Assembly (NCBI GenBank): GCA_035601835.1
Contig: DATNNM010000011.1
Span: forward strand, 434,001 to 498,000
Length of the DNA: 64,000 nucleotides
Direction of reading: 5' to 3'
Source of the DNA: Candidatus Tumulicola sp.
GTDB taxonomy: Bacteria; Vulcanimicrobiota; Vulcanimicrobiia; Eremiobacterales; Eremiobacteraceae
Below, one piece after another: positions 43,364 to 50,807 of this stretch (the first letter of the stretch is position 1; every line of letters starts with the position of its first letter). The notes beneath the pieces were generated by a model, which was not told the origin of the DNA, did not search any database, and saw only the letters and a program-made list of their open reading frames with translations. A program made the position numbers and the translations under genes.

Positions 43364-44169
43364 GGGCGGCCGCGTATGTCGAGTTCGCAAAACGGGCGTT
43401 TTCGCGAGAGGCGACGTATCGCACCGAAGTTTTCACGCACATCGGCTCGATCGCGCTGCGGGTCTACTTGTACTTCGTGCTGTGGACCGCGCTGTACAAG
43501 GGTCACGGCACGCAGGCGGGCTTCTCGCTGCAGGACACGATCACGTACGCCACGCTGGCGCTGCTGTTGGGCTTGATCTTCGGCGTGAACGGCGCGTATG
43601 TGATCCGCGAGAAGATCCGCGAGGGCGGCATCGCCATCGATCTCATGCGCCCGATCAGCGTGCCGCTGTACATCTTCGCGGACACGGCCGGGCAGACCGG
43701 CTTTGCGATCGTGCAGATCGTCCCCGCGCTGCTGCTCGCCATGCTGCTGCTGGGCCTCAACCACACGCATCTGGAGGCGCCGGCCTCAGTGGGGGCGGCG
43801 TTCGCCTTCGTGCTCAGCGTCGGCCTCGGCTTCGTGGTCAACTATTTCCTCGACTTGATGATGGCGACCATCACCTTCTGGACCATGGAGATATTCGGCA
43901 TCCAGCTGATGGTCCAGTTCATCACATCGCTGCTGGCGGGCGCGGTCGTGCCGTTGCAGTTCTTCCCCGGCGGTTCGGCCGCGATCGCAGAAGCGTCGCC
44001 TTTCGCGGCGATTTACAGCGCGCCGATCTCGATCTACATAGGTCAGTATGCCGGCGCGCAGATCTGGTCCACGCTCGCCATGCAAGCCATGTGGGCCGTG
44101 GTGTTCGGCGTGTTCGCGATGCTGCTGTGGCACGTGGGCGAGCGCCGCGTGGTGATCCAAGGTGGCTAG
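43360..44169 (+). CDS. ABC-2 type exporter permease (PF06182-like), subunit 1
   Basis: A 269-residue membrane protein with about six helices. It begins with YVEFAKRAFSREATYRTEV, has the cytoplasmic loop REKIREGGIAIDLMRPISVPLY typical of this permease class, and ends near the TM helix WAVVFGVFAMLLWHVG. The GTG start overlaps the Kelch stop. The second permease gene starts 8 bp before its end. Together they should form the heterodimeric channel. Confidence 0.88.
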   Translation: MRAAAYVEFAKRAFSREATYRTEVFTHIGSIALRVYLYFVLWTALYKGHGTQAGFSLQDTITYATLALLLGLIFGVNGAYVIREKIREGGIAIDLMRPISVPLYIFADTAGQTGFAIVQIVPALLLAMLLLGLNHTHLEAPASVGAAFAFVLSVGLGFVVNYFLDLMMATITFWTMEIFGIQLMVQFITSLLAGAVVPLQFFPGGSAAIAEASPFAAIYSAPISIYIGQYAGAQIWSTLAMQAMWAVVFGVFAMLLWHVGERRVVIQGG

Positions 44170-45007
44170 CGCCGGCGAGGAACTGGCGCAGCGCAATCTG
44201 TTTGCGGATTACTGGCGGGCGTATGCCGAATTCTGGCGGCTGAATTTTCTCACGCTGCTGGAGTACCGGCTGAATTTCTTCATCTGGCTCGCCTTCAGCT
44301 TAGTGTTGCACGGCACGGCGGTGGTGACGATCTGGGTCATGATGCAGCGCTTTCCGGTCATGAACGGCTGGCACTGGCAGGAGGTCATCTTCCTCTATGC
44401 ATTGTTCATGCTCGCGCACACGGTGAACAACACGCTATTCTTCACCGTCGGCAATGTGCCGTGGGATATCCAGGAAGGCAGATTCGACCGCTACATGGTG
44501 CGGCCGCTCAACCCGCTGTTCCAAGTCATCTCGCAGCCGGGGCAGATATGGCCGGACGAGATCCTCATCGCGATCGTGTTCTTCGCGGTCGTGCAGGGGC
44601 TCGTGCACCTGCAGTGGTCGTGGGCCGCCGTTGCGCTGCTGTTCGGCGCGATGGCGGGCGGGGCGCTGATCGACTTCGCGATCCAGCTCGCGGTCGCGAC
44701 GCTCTCGTTTTGGGTGATCCGGCTGGATACGCTGCGCTGGGTCGTGATGTCGCTCGAGAACGACTTCACGCGCTATCCGATCTCCATCTACAATCGCGCG
44801 GTCCAGATCGTGCTGGCCTACGTGTTCCCGTTCGCCTTCATGAATTATTTCCCAGCCACCACGCTGCTGCACAAGACGATGGACGGCGACTACGCCGTCA
44901 ACCCCGCGCTCGGGTGGCTCACGCCGGTGGTCGGCGCGGTGTGGTTCGGGGCAGCGTATTGGTTTTGGAAGCGCGGGTTGAACCGCTATCAAAGCACGGG
45001 ATCGTGA
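44162..45007 (+). CDS. ABC-2 type exporter permease (PF06182-like), subunit 2
   Basis: A 281-residue membrane protein of the same class: NFLTLLEYRLNFFIWLAFSL, the loop VPWDIQEGRFDRYMVRPLNPL and about six membrane helices. The GTG at 44162 overlaps subunit 1 by 8 bp. Last gene of the ATPase-Kelch-permease-permease operon. The transported compound is not deducible. Confidence 0.88.
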   Translation: MASAGEELAQRNLFADYWRAYAEFWRLNFLTLLEYRLNFFIWLAFSLVLHGTAVVTIWVMMQRFPVMNGWHWQEVIFLYALFMLAHTVNNTLFFTVGNVPWDIQEGRFDRYMVRPLNPLFQVISQPGQIWPDEILIAIVFFAVVQGLVHLQWSWAAVALLFGAMAGGALIDFAIQLAVATLSFWVIRLDTLRWVVMSLENDFTRYPISIYNRAVQIVLAYVFPFAFMNYFPATTLLHKTMDGDYAVNPALGWLTPVVGAVWFGAAYWFWKRGLNRYQSTGS

Positions 45008-45025
45008 CAGACGCGGCGTCGAGGG

Positions 45026-45232
45026 CTATAGGCTGACGCGATCCATCAGGCGCCGATAGTACGTCTGATTGAGCGACTCGTCCGCCTGCGGCCAGAGCGT
45101 GAGGCCGCACATGAAACACGCGAACTCGAATTCGCGATAGCCGAGAATCGGATAGGCATAGGTCCGCCGCTCGAGGCCGAGTGAGCGGCACTTCGGGCAG
45201 TGACTCAATGCGACGGTGAGATCGGCGATCAC
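45026..45232 (-). CDS. Small zinc-ribbon protein
   Basis: About 68 residues from a GTG at 45232. Two Cys-x2-Cys knuckles (HCPKCRSLG and CFMCGLTLW) about 28 residues apart form a probable zinc ribbon; the C-terminus is ESLNQTYYRRLMDRVSL. The frame continues open upstream to a GTG at 45349, but that part overlaps the divergent DUF5069 gene and looks non-coding. Function unknown. Confidence 0.6.
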   Translation of the reverse strand: MIADLTVALSHCPKCRSLGLERRTYAYPILGYREFEFACFMCGLTLWPQADESLNQTYYRRLMDRVSL

Positions 45233-45324
45233 GGGCGCAGACTTTCGCCCCGAGTGCGCGATTCCTTGAGGGAAGAAGACGCCCGATCCCAGAAGGCGCG
45301 CCTCTTCTAAGCGAAAGGACGGGC

Positions 45325-45759
45325 ATGGATCTCGCACGCGGTTTTCCACGCAGCCCGCGCGAGCGGCTCGACGGGCTCTCGATGTTCCCGCGCGCCGTCG
45401 ACAAAGCGCGGGCGAGCATCGCAGGCACGCTTGGCGAGTATATCTACGATTGCCCTATGGACCGGCAGCTCTTCAGCACGCTCGGTGTGAGCGCCGAGCA
45501 GTTCCTCGACGCGGTGAAGCGCTCGGACACGGATGATGACGTGATTTCGCGCCTTCGCCCTTTGCGCAAACCGCTCGGCGAGCCGGAGCGCGCGGCTCAC
45601 AACCAACGCATCGACCACTGGGTGCCCTCGTCGCCGGAGGGTTGGGAGCACTATCGCGAGGACTTGGAAAAGCTCGCGAAGGGTCGCACGGATATCAAGA
45701 ACCGGACCGATCTCATCGATCTTGAAGAAGGCCGCCTCGCAGCAGCAAAGACTTCGTAG
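45325..45759 (+). CDS. DUF5069 family protein
   Basis: A 144-residue soluble protein. The beginning DLARGFPRSPRERLDGLSMFPRAVDKARA is the hallmark of DUF5069, proteins of unknown function found in many bacteria. AAAGGA precedes the ATG. It lies 43 bp upstream of the tryptophanase gene on the same strand, separated by a hairpin. Confidence 0.85.
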   Translation: MDLARGFPRSPRERLDGLSMFPRAVDKARASIAGTLGEYIYDCPMDRQLFSTLGVSAEQFLDAVKRSDTDDDVISRLRPLRKPLGEPERAAHNQRIDHWVPSSPEGWEHYREDLEKLAKGRTDIKNRTDLIDLEEGRLAAAKTS

Positions 45760-45775
45760 CAACGGACCTTTGTGG

Positions 45776-45797
45776 AAACGGACCTTCAGGTCCGTTT
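45776..45797 (+). repeat. Perfect inverted repeat before the tryptophanase start
   Basis: AAACGGACCT and AGGTCCGTTT (45776-45785, 45788-45797) with a TC centre. Another AACGGACCTT at 45761 repeats one arm. The hairpin ends 5 nt before the ATG at 45803 and covers the ribosome binding site region (AAGGT), so it could control translation, or be a terminator/repeat element unrelated to the ATGTAG family. Confidence 0.6.
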
Positions 45798-45802
45798 AAG
45801 GT

Positions 45803-47185
45803 ATGAATACCAAGACCATCATCGAGCCGTTCCGCATCAAGGTCGTCGAACCGATCCGCCTGACCACGCGGTCGGAGCGCGAGGCGCATCTCAAGGCTGC
45901 TGCTTACAACCCTTTTCTGCTGCATGCGCGAGACGTGCTGATCGACCTTCTGACCGACAGCGGCACCGGGGCGATGAGCGCCAACCAGTGGTCGGCGATC
46001 ATGCGCGGTGACGAATCCTACGCCGGCGCCGAATCCTACTATCGATTCGCCGACGCGGTGCATGACGTCTTCGGTTTCAAACACGTGCTGCCGACGCATC
46101 AAGGCCGCGCTGCGGAGCGCATCTTGTTCTCCACGATGTGCAAACCCGGAGACGTCGTGCCCAACAACACGCATTTCGACACGACCCGCGCGAACATCGA
46201 GCACGTGGGTGCGGAAGCGATCGACTTGCCGATCGCGCAGGGCCGCATACCGGCAGCCGTGCACCCCTTCAAAGGCAACATGGACGTCGAGGCGTTGGAA
46301 GCCTTGATCGAACGGGTCGGTCCGGATCGCATTCCGCTCGTCATGATCACGGTCACGAACAATTCGGGCGGCGGTCAGCCGGTGTCGATGGCGAACATCG
46401 CCGCCGTGCGCGCGGTATGCAGCCGCTTCAAGCTGCCGCTGTACCTCGACGCCTGCCGTTTCGCCGAGAACTGCTGGTTCATCCGCGATCGTGAGGCCGG
46501 CTACGCCGACACGCCCGTGATCGAAATCGCGCGCGCCCTCTTCTCGCACGCCGACGGCTGCACCATGTCCGCGAAAAAGGACGGCCTGGTCAACATCGGC
46601 GGCTTTCTCGCCACCAACGACGACGCGCTCGCGAAGCAAGAATCGAATCTGCTCATCCTCACCGAAGGCTTCCCGACCTACGGCGGTCTGGCAGGGCGCG
46701 ACCTCGAAGCGATGGCAGTCGGGCTGAAGGAAGTGCTGGACCACGATTACTTGCGCTACCGGATCGTGTCGACGGCCTACCTCGGCAATCATTTCAGCGA
46801 GATCGGCATTCCGATCGTCCAGCCGCCGGGCGGTCATGCGATCTACATCGACGCCGCCGGCATGCTGCCGCATATCCCGGCTCGAGAGTTTCCCGGTCAA
46901 GCGCTCGCCTGCGAGATGTACGCAGCGGGCGGCATTCGTTCGGCCGAGATCGGCACGGTCATGTTCGGCCACACCGATCCGAACACGCACGAAGAGCACG
47001 TCGCCGCGATGGAGCTCGTACGCCTGGCGATCCCGCGGCGCACGTACACCCAAAGCCACGCCGACTACGTGATCGAGGTCATGCAGCAGGTCTACGCGCA
47101 GCGCGAGCGCATCCGCGGCATGAAGATGATCTGGCAGTCGCCGCCGCTGCGCCACTTCACGGCGCGCTTCGAGCCGCTCCCATAA
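45803..47185 (+). CDS. tnaA: Tryptophanase (L-tryptophan indole-lyase)
   Basis: Splits tryptophan to indole, pyruvate and ammonia with PLP. The 460-residue protein has the PLP Lys259 in MSAKKDGLVNIGG. Two residues that separate tryptophanase from tyrosine phenol-lyase point to tryptophanase: Asp126 in HFDTTR (Thr in the lyase for tyrosine) and His451 in LRHFTAR near the C-terminus (Phe in the other enzyme). No TnaC-like leader peptide is obvious; instead a perfect hairpin precedes the start. Its TAA overlaps the ATG of a thioesterase gene (TAATG), which is unusual for tnaA, normally followed by a tryptophan permease. Confidence 0.92.
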   Translation: MNTKTIIEPFRIKVVEPIRLTTRSEREAHLKAAAYNPFLLHARDVLIDLLTDSGTGAMSANQWSAIMRGDESYAGAESYYRFADAVHDVFGFKHVLPTHQGRAAERILFSTMCKPGDVVPNNTHFDTTRANIEHVGAEAIDLPIAQGRIPAAVHPFKGNMDVEALEALIERVGPDRIPLVMITVTNNSGGGQPVSMANIAAVRAVCSRFKLPLYLDACRFAENCWFIRDREAGYADTPVIEIARALFSHADGCTMSAKKDGLVNIGGFLATNDDALAKQESNLLILTEGFPTYGGLAGRDLEAMAVGLKEVLDHDYLRYRIVSTAYLGNHFSEIGIPIVQPPGGHAIYIDAAGMLPHIPAREFPGQALACEMYAAGGIRSAEIGTVMFGHTDPNTHEEHVAAMELVRLAIPRRTYTQSHADYVIEVMQQVYAQRERIRGMKMIWQSPPLRHFTARFEPLP

Positions 47186-47628
47186 TGCCCGTCACCGGCA
47201 TCGACCCGAAGAACGTCCCAGAGCGTTTCCGCCCTATTCTCTACGCGAATCCCTGGGCCGATCATTTCGATCTCGAGGTCGTGAGCTACGGGTCGGGCAA
47301 AGCCGAACTGCGTTTCCAATACGACAAACGCTTCACGCAATATCAAGGCGTCGTGCAAGGCGGCGTCCTCGCGGGTTACGCGGATGCCGCGATCGCGGTC
47401 GCGGTCACCACGATTCTGCCCGAGGGCAAAGATATGGTGACCACCGACTTGTGCATGCAATACGTGCGTCCGGCGAAGTCCGGACCATTCCTCGCCAGGG
47501 CTGAAGTCGTCGATCGCGGCAACACGCTGTTGCGCTGCCAAGCCGTGGTCGAGATCGAGGGTCAGGGCGTGTGCGCGCGCTGCACGGCGACATACATGCT
47601 GGTGAGTCCGCGCATGCCGCAGCCGTGA
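47185..47628 (+). CDS. PaaI-family hotdog thioesterase
   Basis: A 147-residue hotdog-fold protein: the helix GVVQGGVLAGYADAAIAVAV with the HGG-like QGG and the catalytic Asp, and the strand TTDLCMQYVRPAKSGPFLARAEV are typical of PaaI-like acyl-CoA thioesterases. It is coupled to tryptophanase (TAATG) and overlaps a second hotdog gene (GTGA). Probably hydrolyses a CoA thioester, perhaps of an aromatic acid, but the substrate is unknown. Confidence 0.87.
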   Translation: MPVTGIDPKNVPERFRPILYANPWADHFDLEVVSYGSGKAELRFQYDKRFTQYQGVVQGGVLAGYADAAIAVAVTTILPEGKDMVTTDLCMQYVRPAKSGPFLARAEVVDRGNTLLRCQAVVEIEGQGVCARCTATYMLVSPRMPQP

Positions 47629-48041
47629 GCGAGCGCTTCAGCGTCGAAGAGCCGGTTCGCTGGAGCGACGTCGACATCGCGGGCGTCGTCTGCTATGGCG
47701 CCTTCGTGCGCTTTTTTGAAATCGCCGAGAGCGAGCTCATGCGTGCCGCCGGCATGCCCTACGGCAAGGTCTTCGATCGTTTCGATATCTGGTTGCCGCG
47801 CGTGCGCTACGCCTGCGACTTCCGAGCGCCTGCGCGGCTGGACGAGCGGCTCAACGTATCGGCGTGGATCAAGCGCATGGGCGAGCGTTCCATCGCGTTC
47901 GCATTCCAGATCAACAAGAAAGACGACGCCGAGCTCGTGGCTGAGTGCGAGATCGTGCTCGTCTGCGTGGAGCGCAAGACGTGGGCCTCGCGCGCGCTGC
48001 CTGTCGAGTTGCGGGAAGCGCTCAAGCGTTTTTTGGTCTAG
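47625..48041 (+). CDS. 4-hydroxybenzoyl-CoA/YbgC-type hotdog thioesterase
   Basis: A 138-residue hotdog protein with the WSDVDIAGVVCYGAFVRFFE segment, containing the catalytic Asp of the 4HBT signature (D-x2-G-x-V-x-Y). GTG at 47625 overlaps the upstream thioesterase stop. It differs from the first thioesterase by its catalytic type. End overlaps a convergent small gene by 20 bp. Confidence 0.87.
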   Translation: MSERFSVEEPVRWSDVDIAGVVCYGAFVRFFEIAESELMRAAGMPYGKVFDRFDIWLPRVRYACDFRAPARLDERLNVSAWIKRMGERSIAFAFQINKKDDAELVAECEIVLVCVERKTWASRALPVELREALKRFLV

Positions 48042-48216
48042 GGCGCTCTTCTTCGGCGCTTTGCATGCACACCCCGCAGGGCTCCATGCCGACCTCGTGG
48101 GCCAACGCCGCGGTGATGGTCATCACAGAGGATCCTGCGCGCGCGCTTAACTGCCGGTGGCACTCGCTGCCGGCTGCATGATAGAGACGCTCGCCGATGA
48201 TGGCCACGGCTTCCAT
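48022..48216 (-). CDS. Small protein of unknown function with a CGVC motif
   Basis: 64 residues from ATG 48216, preceded by GGGAG at a good distance. The centre reads ITAALAHEVGMEPCGVCMQS; the Cys-x2-Cys could bind a metal. Polar Glu/Arg-rich end. No family recognised. It diverges from the STAS gene. Confidence 0.55.
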   Translation of the reverse strand: MEAVAIIGERLYHAAGSECHRQLSARAGSSVMTITAALAHEVGMEPCGVCMQSAEEERPRPKNA

Positions 48217-48359
48217 GCGCTCCCGCTTCGTGAGATTTTCATGAAAGTGCTCCCGGTCGCACCGATATCTATGCTAGATCCGTTATCATGACGGATGGAG
48301 GCCCTGCAGGACCGTTTGGGCGGATGCGAAGCCTCTAGCCAAGAGAGAAGTTGCTCACC

Positions 48360-48707
48360 GTGATACTGCAATCATTACCGACCAGCTCGGGCTGGCGGCT
48401 CTTCAAGATCGAAGGACAACTCGATTTCACGAGCGCCCCTACCGTTCGTATGGCTCTGGCGTACGTCGCCGGCCGCGACCGCTCGAATATGCTCGTCGAT
48501 CTCGAAAACGTCAGGGCGGTAGACGACAAGGGCGTGGCGGCTCTGACGGGCGCGCTGCGCCGGCTGCGCAGCGAGGATCCGCAGCGGCATCTCGCGCTTG
48601 TCGCGCGCCAGCGCTCGCTTGCGGAGTCGCTCACCCGCGGGGACCTGCCGTCGGATATTCGGATCTACCGGAGCGGGCGCGAAGCGCTGCGCTCGATCGC
48701 GGCGTAA
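48360..48707 (+). CDS. STAS-domain protein, anti-sigma-antagonist-like, without phosphorylatable Ser
   Basis: A 115-residue single STAS domain (GWRLFKIEGQLDFTSAPTV at the start, LVDLENVRAVDDKGVAALTGAL in the centre). In SpoIIAA-type antagonists the motif is DSSG and the first Ser is phosphorylated by the anti-sigma kinase; here it reads DDKG, so an acidic residue replaces it. It might act as a constitutive form or have another partner. A GTG at 48360 with AGAGAG upstream is chosen over a TTG at 48351. No anti-sigma kinase gene is adjacent. Confidence 0.8.
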   Translation: MILQSLPTSSGWRLFKIEGQLDFTSAPTVRMALAYVAGRDRSNMLVDLENVRAVDDKGVAALTGALRRLRSEDPQRHLALVARQRSLAESLTRGDLPSDIRIYRSGREALRSIAA

Positions 48708-48713
48708 GTCCGA

Positions 48714-49235
48714 CTACTTATACTCGGTGTGGGTCCGGCCGAATAGGCGATGGACGACTCTGACGTAATGCAGGTCGTCCGGCAGCGGTCCGGAGTACCG
48801 TCCGATATCAGCGACCGGGTTCAACTCCATCCAGCCCGCCGGGTACACCTTGGTGGGCTTATCGGGCTGGCGCGTGAGCGTGCCTCGCGCGACGACCAAC
48901 TCGCCGCGGTGCAGATGAAGACTGCGGATGAAGTACTTCATGTCGCGAAACCGGCGCGGCGCCTCGACGACGACGAAGCCACCTTTATGATTGATGAGGT
49001 AGAGATGCAGATCGCCGTCGGTTTCGGGCGCCTTGTGAGAGAAGTAGCCGACGACCTCGATCCGGGAGCCAACCGGCGCGAGTTGGATCTGTTCGATCGC
49101 CACTCGCTGGTTCGGCTGGGTGACGACGACGGTCGGGTCCGGAGGCAGCCTGTGCCGCCTGGCCGGAGCGGGGGTGGCCACAAACAAAAGGGCCGCGCCG
49201 AGCGCGGTCACTATGACCAATTTCGAAGACCTCAC
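48714..49235 (-). CDS. Secreted protein of unknown function
   Basis: About 173 residues from a GTG at 49235, which places a signal peptide (KLVIVTALGAALLFVATPAPA) at the N-terminus. The mature part is basic and beta-rich (RIEVVGYFSHKAPETDGDLHL, GELVVARGTLTRQ) and resembles a small OB- or nucleic-acid-like fold, although the signal argues for export. It diverges from rpoZ; no family recognised. Confidence 0.65.
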   Translation of the reverse strand: MRSSKLVIVTALGAALLFVATPAPARRHRLPPDPTVVVTQPNQRVAIEQIQLAPVGSRIEVVGYFSHKAPETDGDLHLYLINHKGGFVVVEAPRRFRDMKYFIRSLHLHRGELVVARGTLTRQPDKPTKVYPAGWMELNPVADIGRYSGPLPDDLHYVRVVHRLFGRTHTEYK

Positions 49236-49272
49236 GATGAGTATTTCCCCGTTAAAGAGGCTCCCGCCCTCC

Positions 49273-49301
49273 TTGCTGCGTGGCCTCAATTTTGCTATAA
49301 T
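49273..49301 (+). promoter_or_regulatory. Sigma-70-type promoter of rpoZ
   Basis: TTGCTG (49273-49278), a 17-bp spacer and TATAAT (49296-49301) with TG one base upstream (extended -10). The start of transcription would be near 49308, giving a leader of about 65 nt before the ATG of rpoZ. Confidence 0.75.
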
Positions 49302-49372
49302 TAGTGTTTGGCACGAGACGAAGAAGCCCAAGCCATTTTCCTCCCGTTTCTTCACACATAGGCGCACAAACA

Positions 49373-49618
49373 ATGCAAGACAAAAAGACGCCGGCGTCGT
49401 TTGGTAACATCGATGCCCTGGTGCACGAGATCCCGAACAAGTATCTGCTGGTGAACGCGGCGCGCGTGCGCGCGCAGCAAGTCGTCAACGGCGCTGAGAC
49501 GCTCGTCGAAGGCGCAAATCCGGAAAAAGCGGTGAGCACTGCCTTCGCGGAGATCGCCGGTGGCAAGCTCGAGTATTCCACCGAGCCGGAAAAGCAAGAG
49601 ACCAAGGACGCGGCCTAG
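49373..49618 (+). CDS. rpoZ: RNA polymerase omega subunit
   Basis: 81 residues. The core NKYLLVNAARVRAQQV and the following KAVSTAFAEIAGGKLEY are the conserved omega signature that folds around the beta' C-terminus. The ATG at 49373 gives the expected length; the promoter is visible upstream. The usual neighbour gmk is absent. The stop overlaps the convergent queD stop by 4 bp. Confidence 0.93.
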   Translation: MQDKKTPASFGNIDALVHEIPNKYLLVNAARVRAQQVVNGAETLVEGANPEKAVSTAFAEIAGGKLEYSTEPEKQETKDAA

Positions 49619-49983
49619 CCGCTCATCTTTCGCCAGCGCGCCGCGGTCTGCGGCGTCTCTCGCACCGTCACCTCATCGATTGAAACACGCGACCCCGCCC
49701 TTGTTTGCAGCATCTGCGCGAGCACGAGTGCGATGTTCTCGGCCGTGGTCGCCAGTGCGCCACCCTTAAATTCCGGCATCGCGTTCAAGTCACGATGGTC
49801 GAATTCGTCGATCGCGCTCTTGAGCACGTTGTAATCGATCACCATGCCGTGCTCGAGCGCTTCGGCCGAGGCGACGACTTCGACTTCGTAGCGATGCCCA
49901 TGCGCGCGATTGCACGGAGATTCATACGGCAGATCGAGTTGATGCGCGGCGTCGAAGTGCGCGCAAAGCGAGATGGAGATCAC
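49615..49983 (-). CDS. queD: 6-carboxy-5,6,7,8-tetrahydropterin synthase
   Basis: Second enzyme of queuosine (7-deazaguanine) biosynthesis. 122 residues with the zinc His in AHFDAAHQL and HGH, the catalytic Cys in ESPCNRAHGH, and FDHRDLN. The GTG start at 49983 overlaps the queE stop (GTGA), so both are co-translated. QueC and QueF genes are not in the window. The end AARWRKMSG is typical of short QueD proteins. Confidence 0.93.
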   Translation of the reverse strand: MISISLCAHFDAAHQLDLPYESPCNRAHGHRYEVEVVASAEALEHGMVIDYNVLKSAIDEFDHRDLNAMPEFKGGALATTAENIALVLAQMLQTRAGSRVSIDEVTVRETPQTAARWRKMSG

Positions 49984-50666
49984 CGTCCGGGCTCGCCGCC
50001 CCACAGCACGTAGTGCAGTTGCGGGAGCACGCGCACGTCGAACGGGCGCCAGCGCCGCTCGGCCATGATCGATTCGGTGAGCCACTTCAGGAACATCGCA
50101 TAGCCATCGCCGCTGCCGGCGCTGCGGCTCTCGGGCTGCAGAACGATCGGCGTCTTCGCAGGCAGCGACTCCGATATTCCCTCGACGCACGCGAGCGCCT
50201 CGCTCAAGTCTCGTAGGCCCGCGATGACGAATTTGAGCTGCATGCGCCCGGCCGCGCATGCACAGAATCTCCGCAGCGTGGCCGGCTTGGGGGAATATCC
50301 GGAACTGCCGACTTTCGGGGAGATCGAGAAAAGCGAAACGCCGGGCAGGTCGGTGAAAATGGTGCCGCTGGTCTCGACGGTGATGTGCTTGCCGTGGAGC
50401 GCCTCGACCAGAGGCGCGATGTCTTGCGCCAGCGGCTCACCGCCCGTGATCACTACTCGGTCGAAGTCCGCGGCTTGCGCCGCGAGCGCATCGACGGAAA
50501 CATCGGCGCCGGCGTCGCCCGCCAGCGCGTATGGCGTATCGCACCAAGCGCAGCGCAGCGGGCAACCGTCGAGCCGAATGAAAAACGCGGGCGAGCCGAT
50601 GAGGCTCCCCTCGCCCTGAATAGAAGCAAACGTCTCGTTGACCAGCAGCGTCTTGGTCGCAAGCAT
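49980..50666 (-). CDS. queE: 7-carboxy-7-deazaguanine synthase, radical SAM
   Basis: Third step of the queuosine pathway. The radical SAM cluster motif is compact: CPLRCAWCD. NETFASIQGEG near the start and the terminal LHYVLWGGEPGR match QueE. ITGGEPL contacts SAM. ATG at 50666 is chosen because the conserved part begins right there; a GTG at 50696 would add ten residues. About 228 residues. Confidence 0.93.
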   Translation of the reverse strand: MLATKTLLVNETFASIQGEGSLIGSPAFFIRLDGCPLRCAWCDTPYALAGDAGADVSVDALAAQAADFDRVVITGGEPLAQDIAPLVEALHGKHITVETSGTIFTDLPGVSLFSISPKVGSSGYSPKPATLRRFCACAAGRMQLKFVIAGLRDLSEALACVEGISESLPAKTPIVLQPESRSAGSGDGYAMFLKWLTESIMAERRWRPFDVRVLPQLHYVLWGGEPGR

Positions 50667-50807
50667 CGGAGTGATTTTCGCTTTGCCCTTGGGCACATCC
50701 CGTGCCGCCGGCCCTACAGAGGCACGGCGCGCAAGGCGTCGAAGCGGGCGATTCTTCTCTTCCGAGCTTGCGTTCGGAACGCCACATTTGAGGGGGGTGC
50801 ATAATCA

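Noticed and set aside
45026-45349. The longer form of the zinc-ribbon protein starting at 45349.
   Set aside because: The extra 39 residues overlap the well-supported DUF5069 gene on the other strand and look non-coding.
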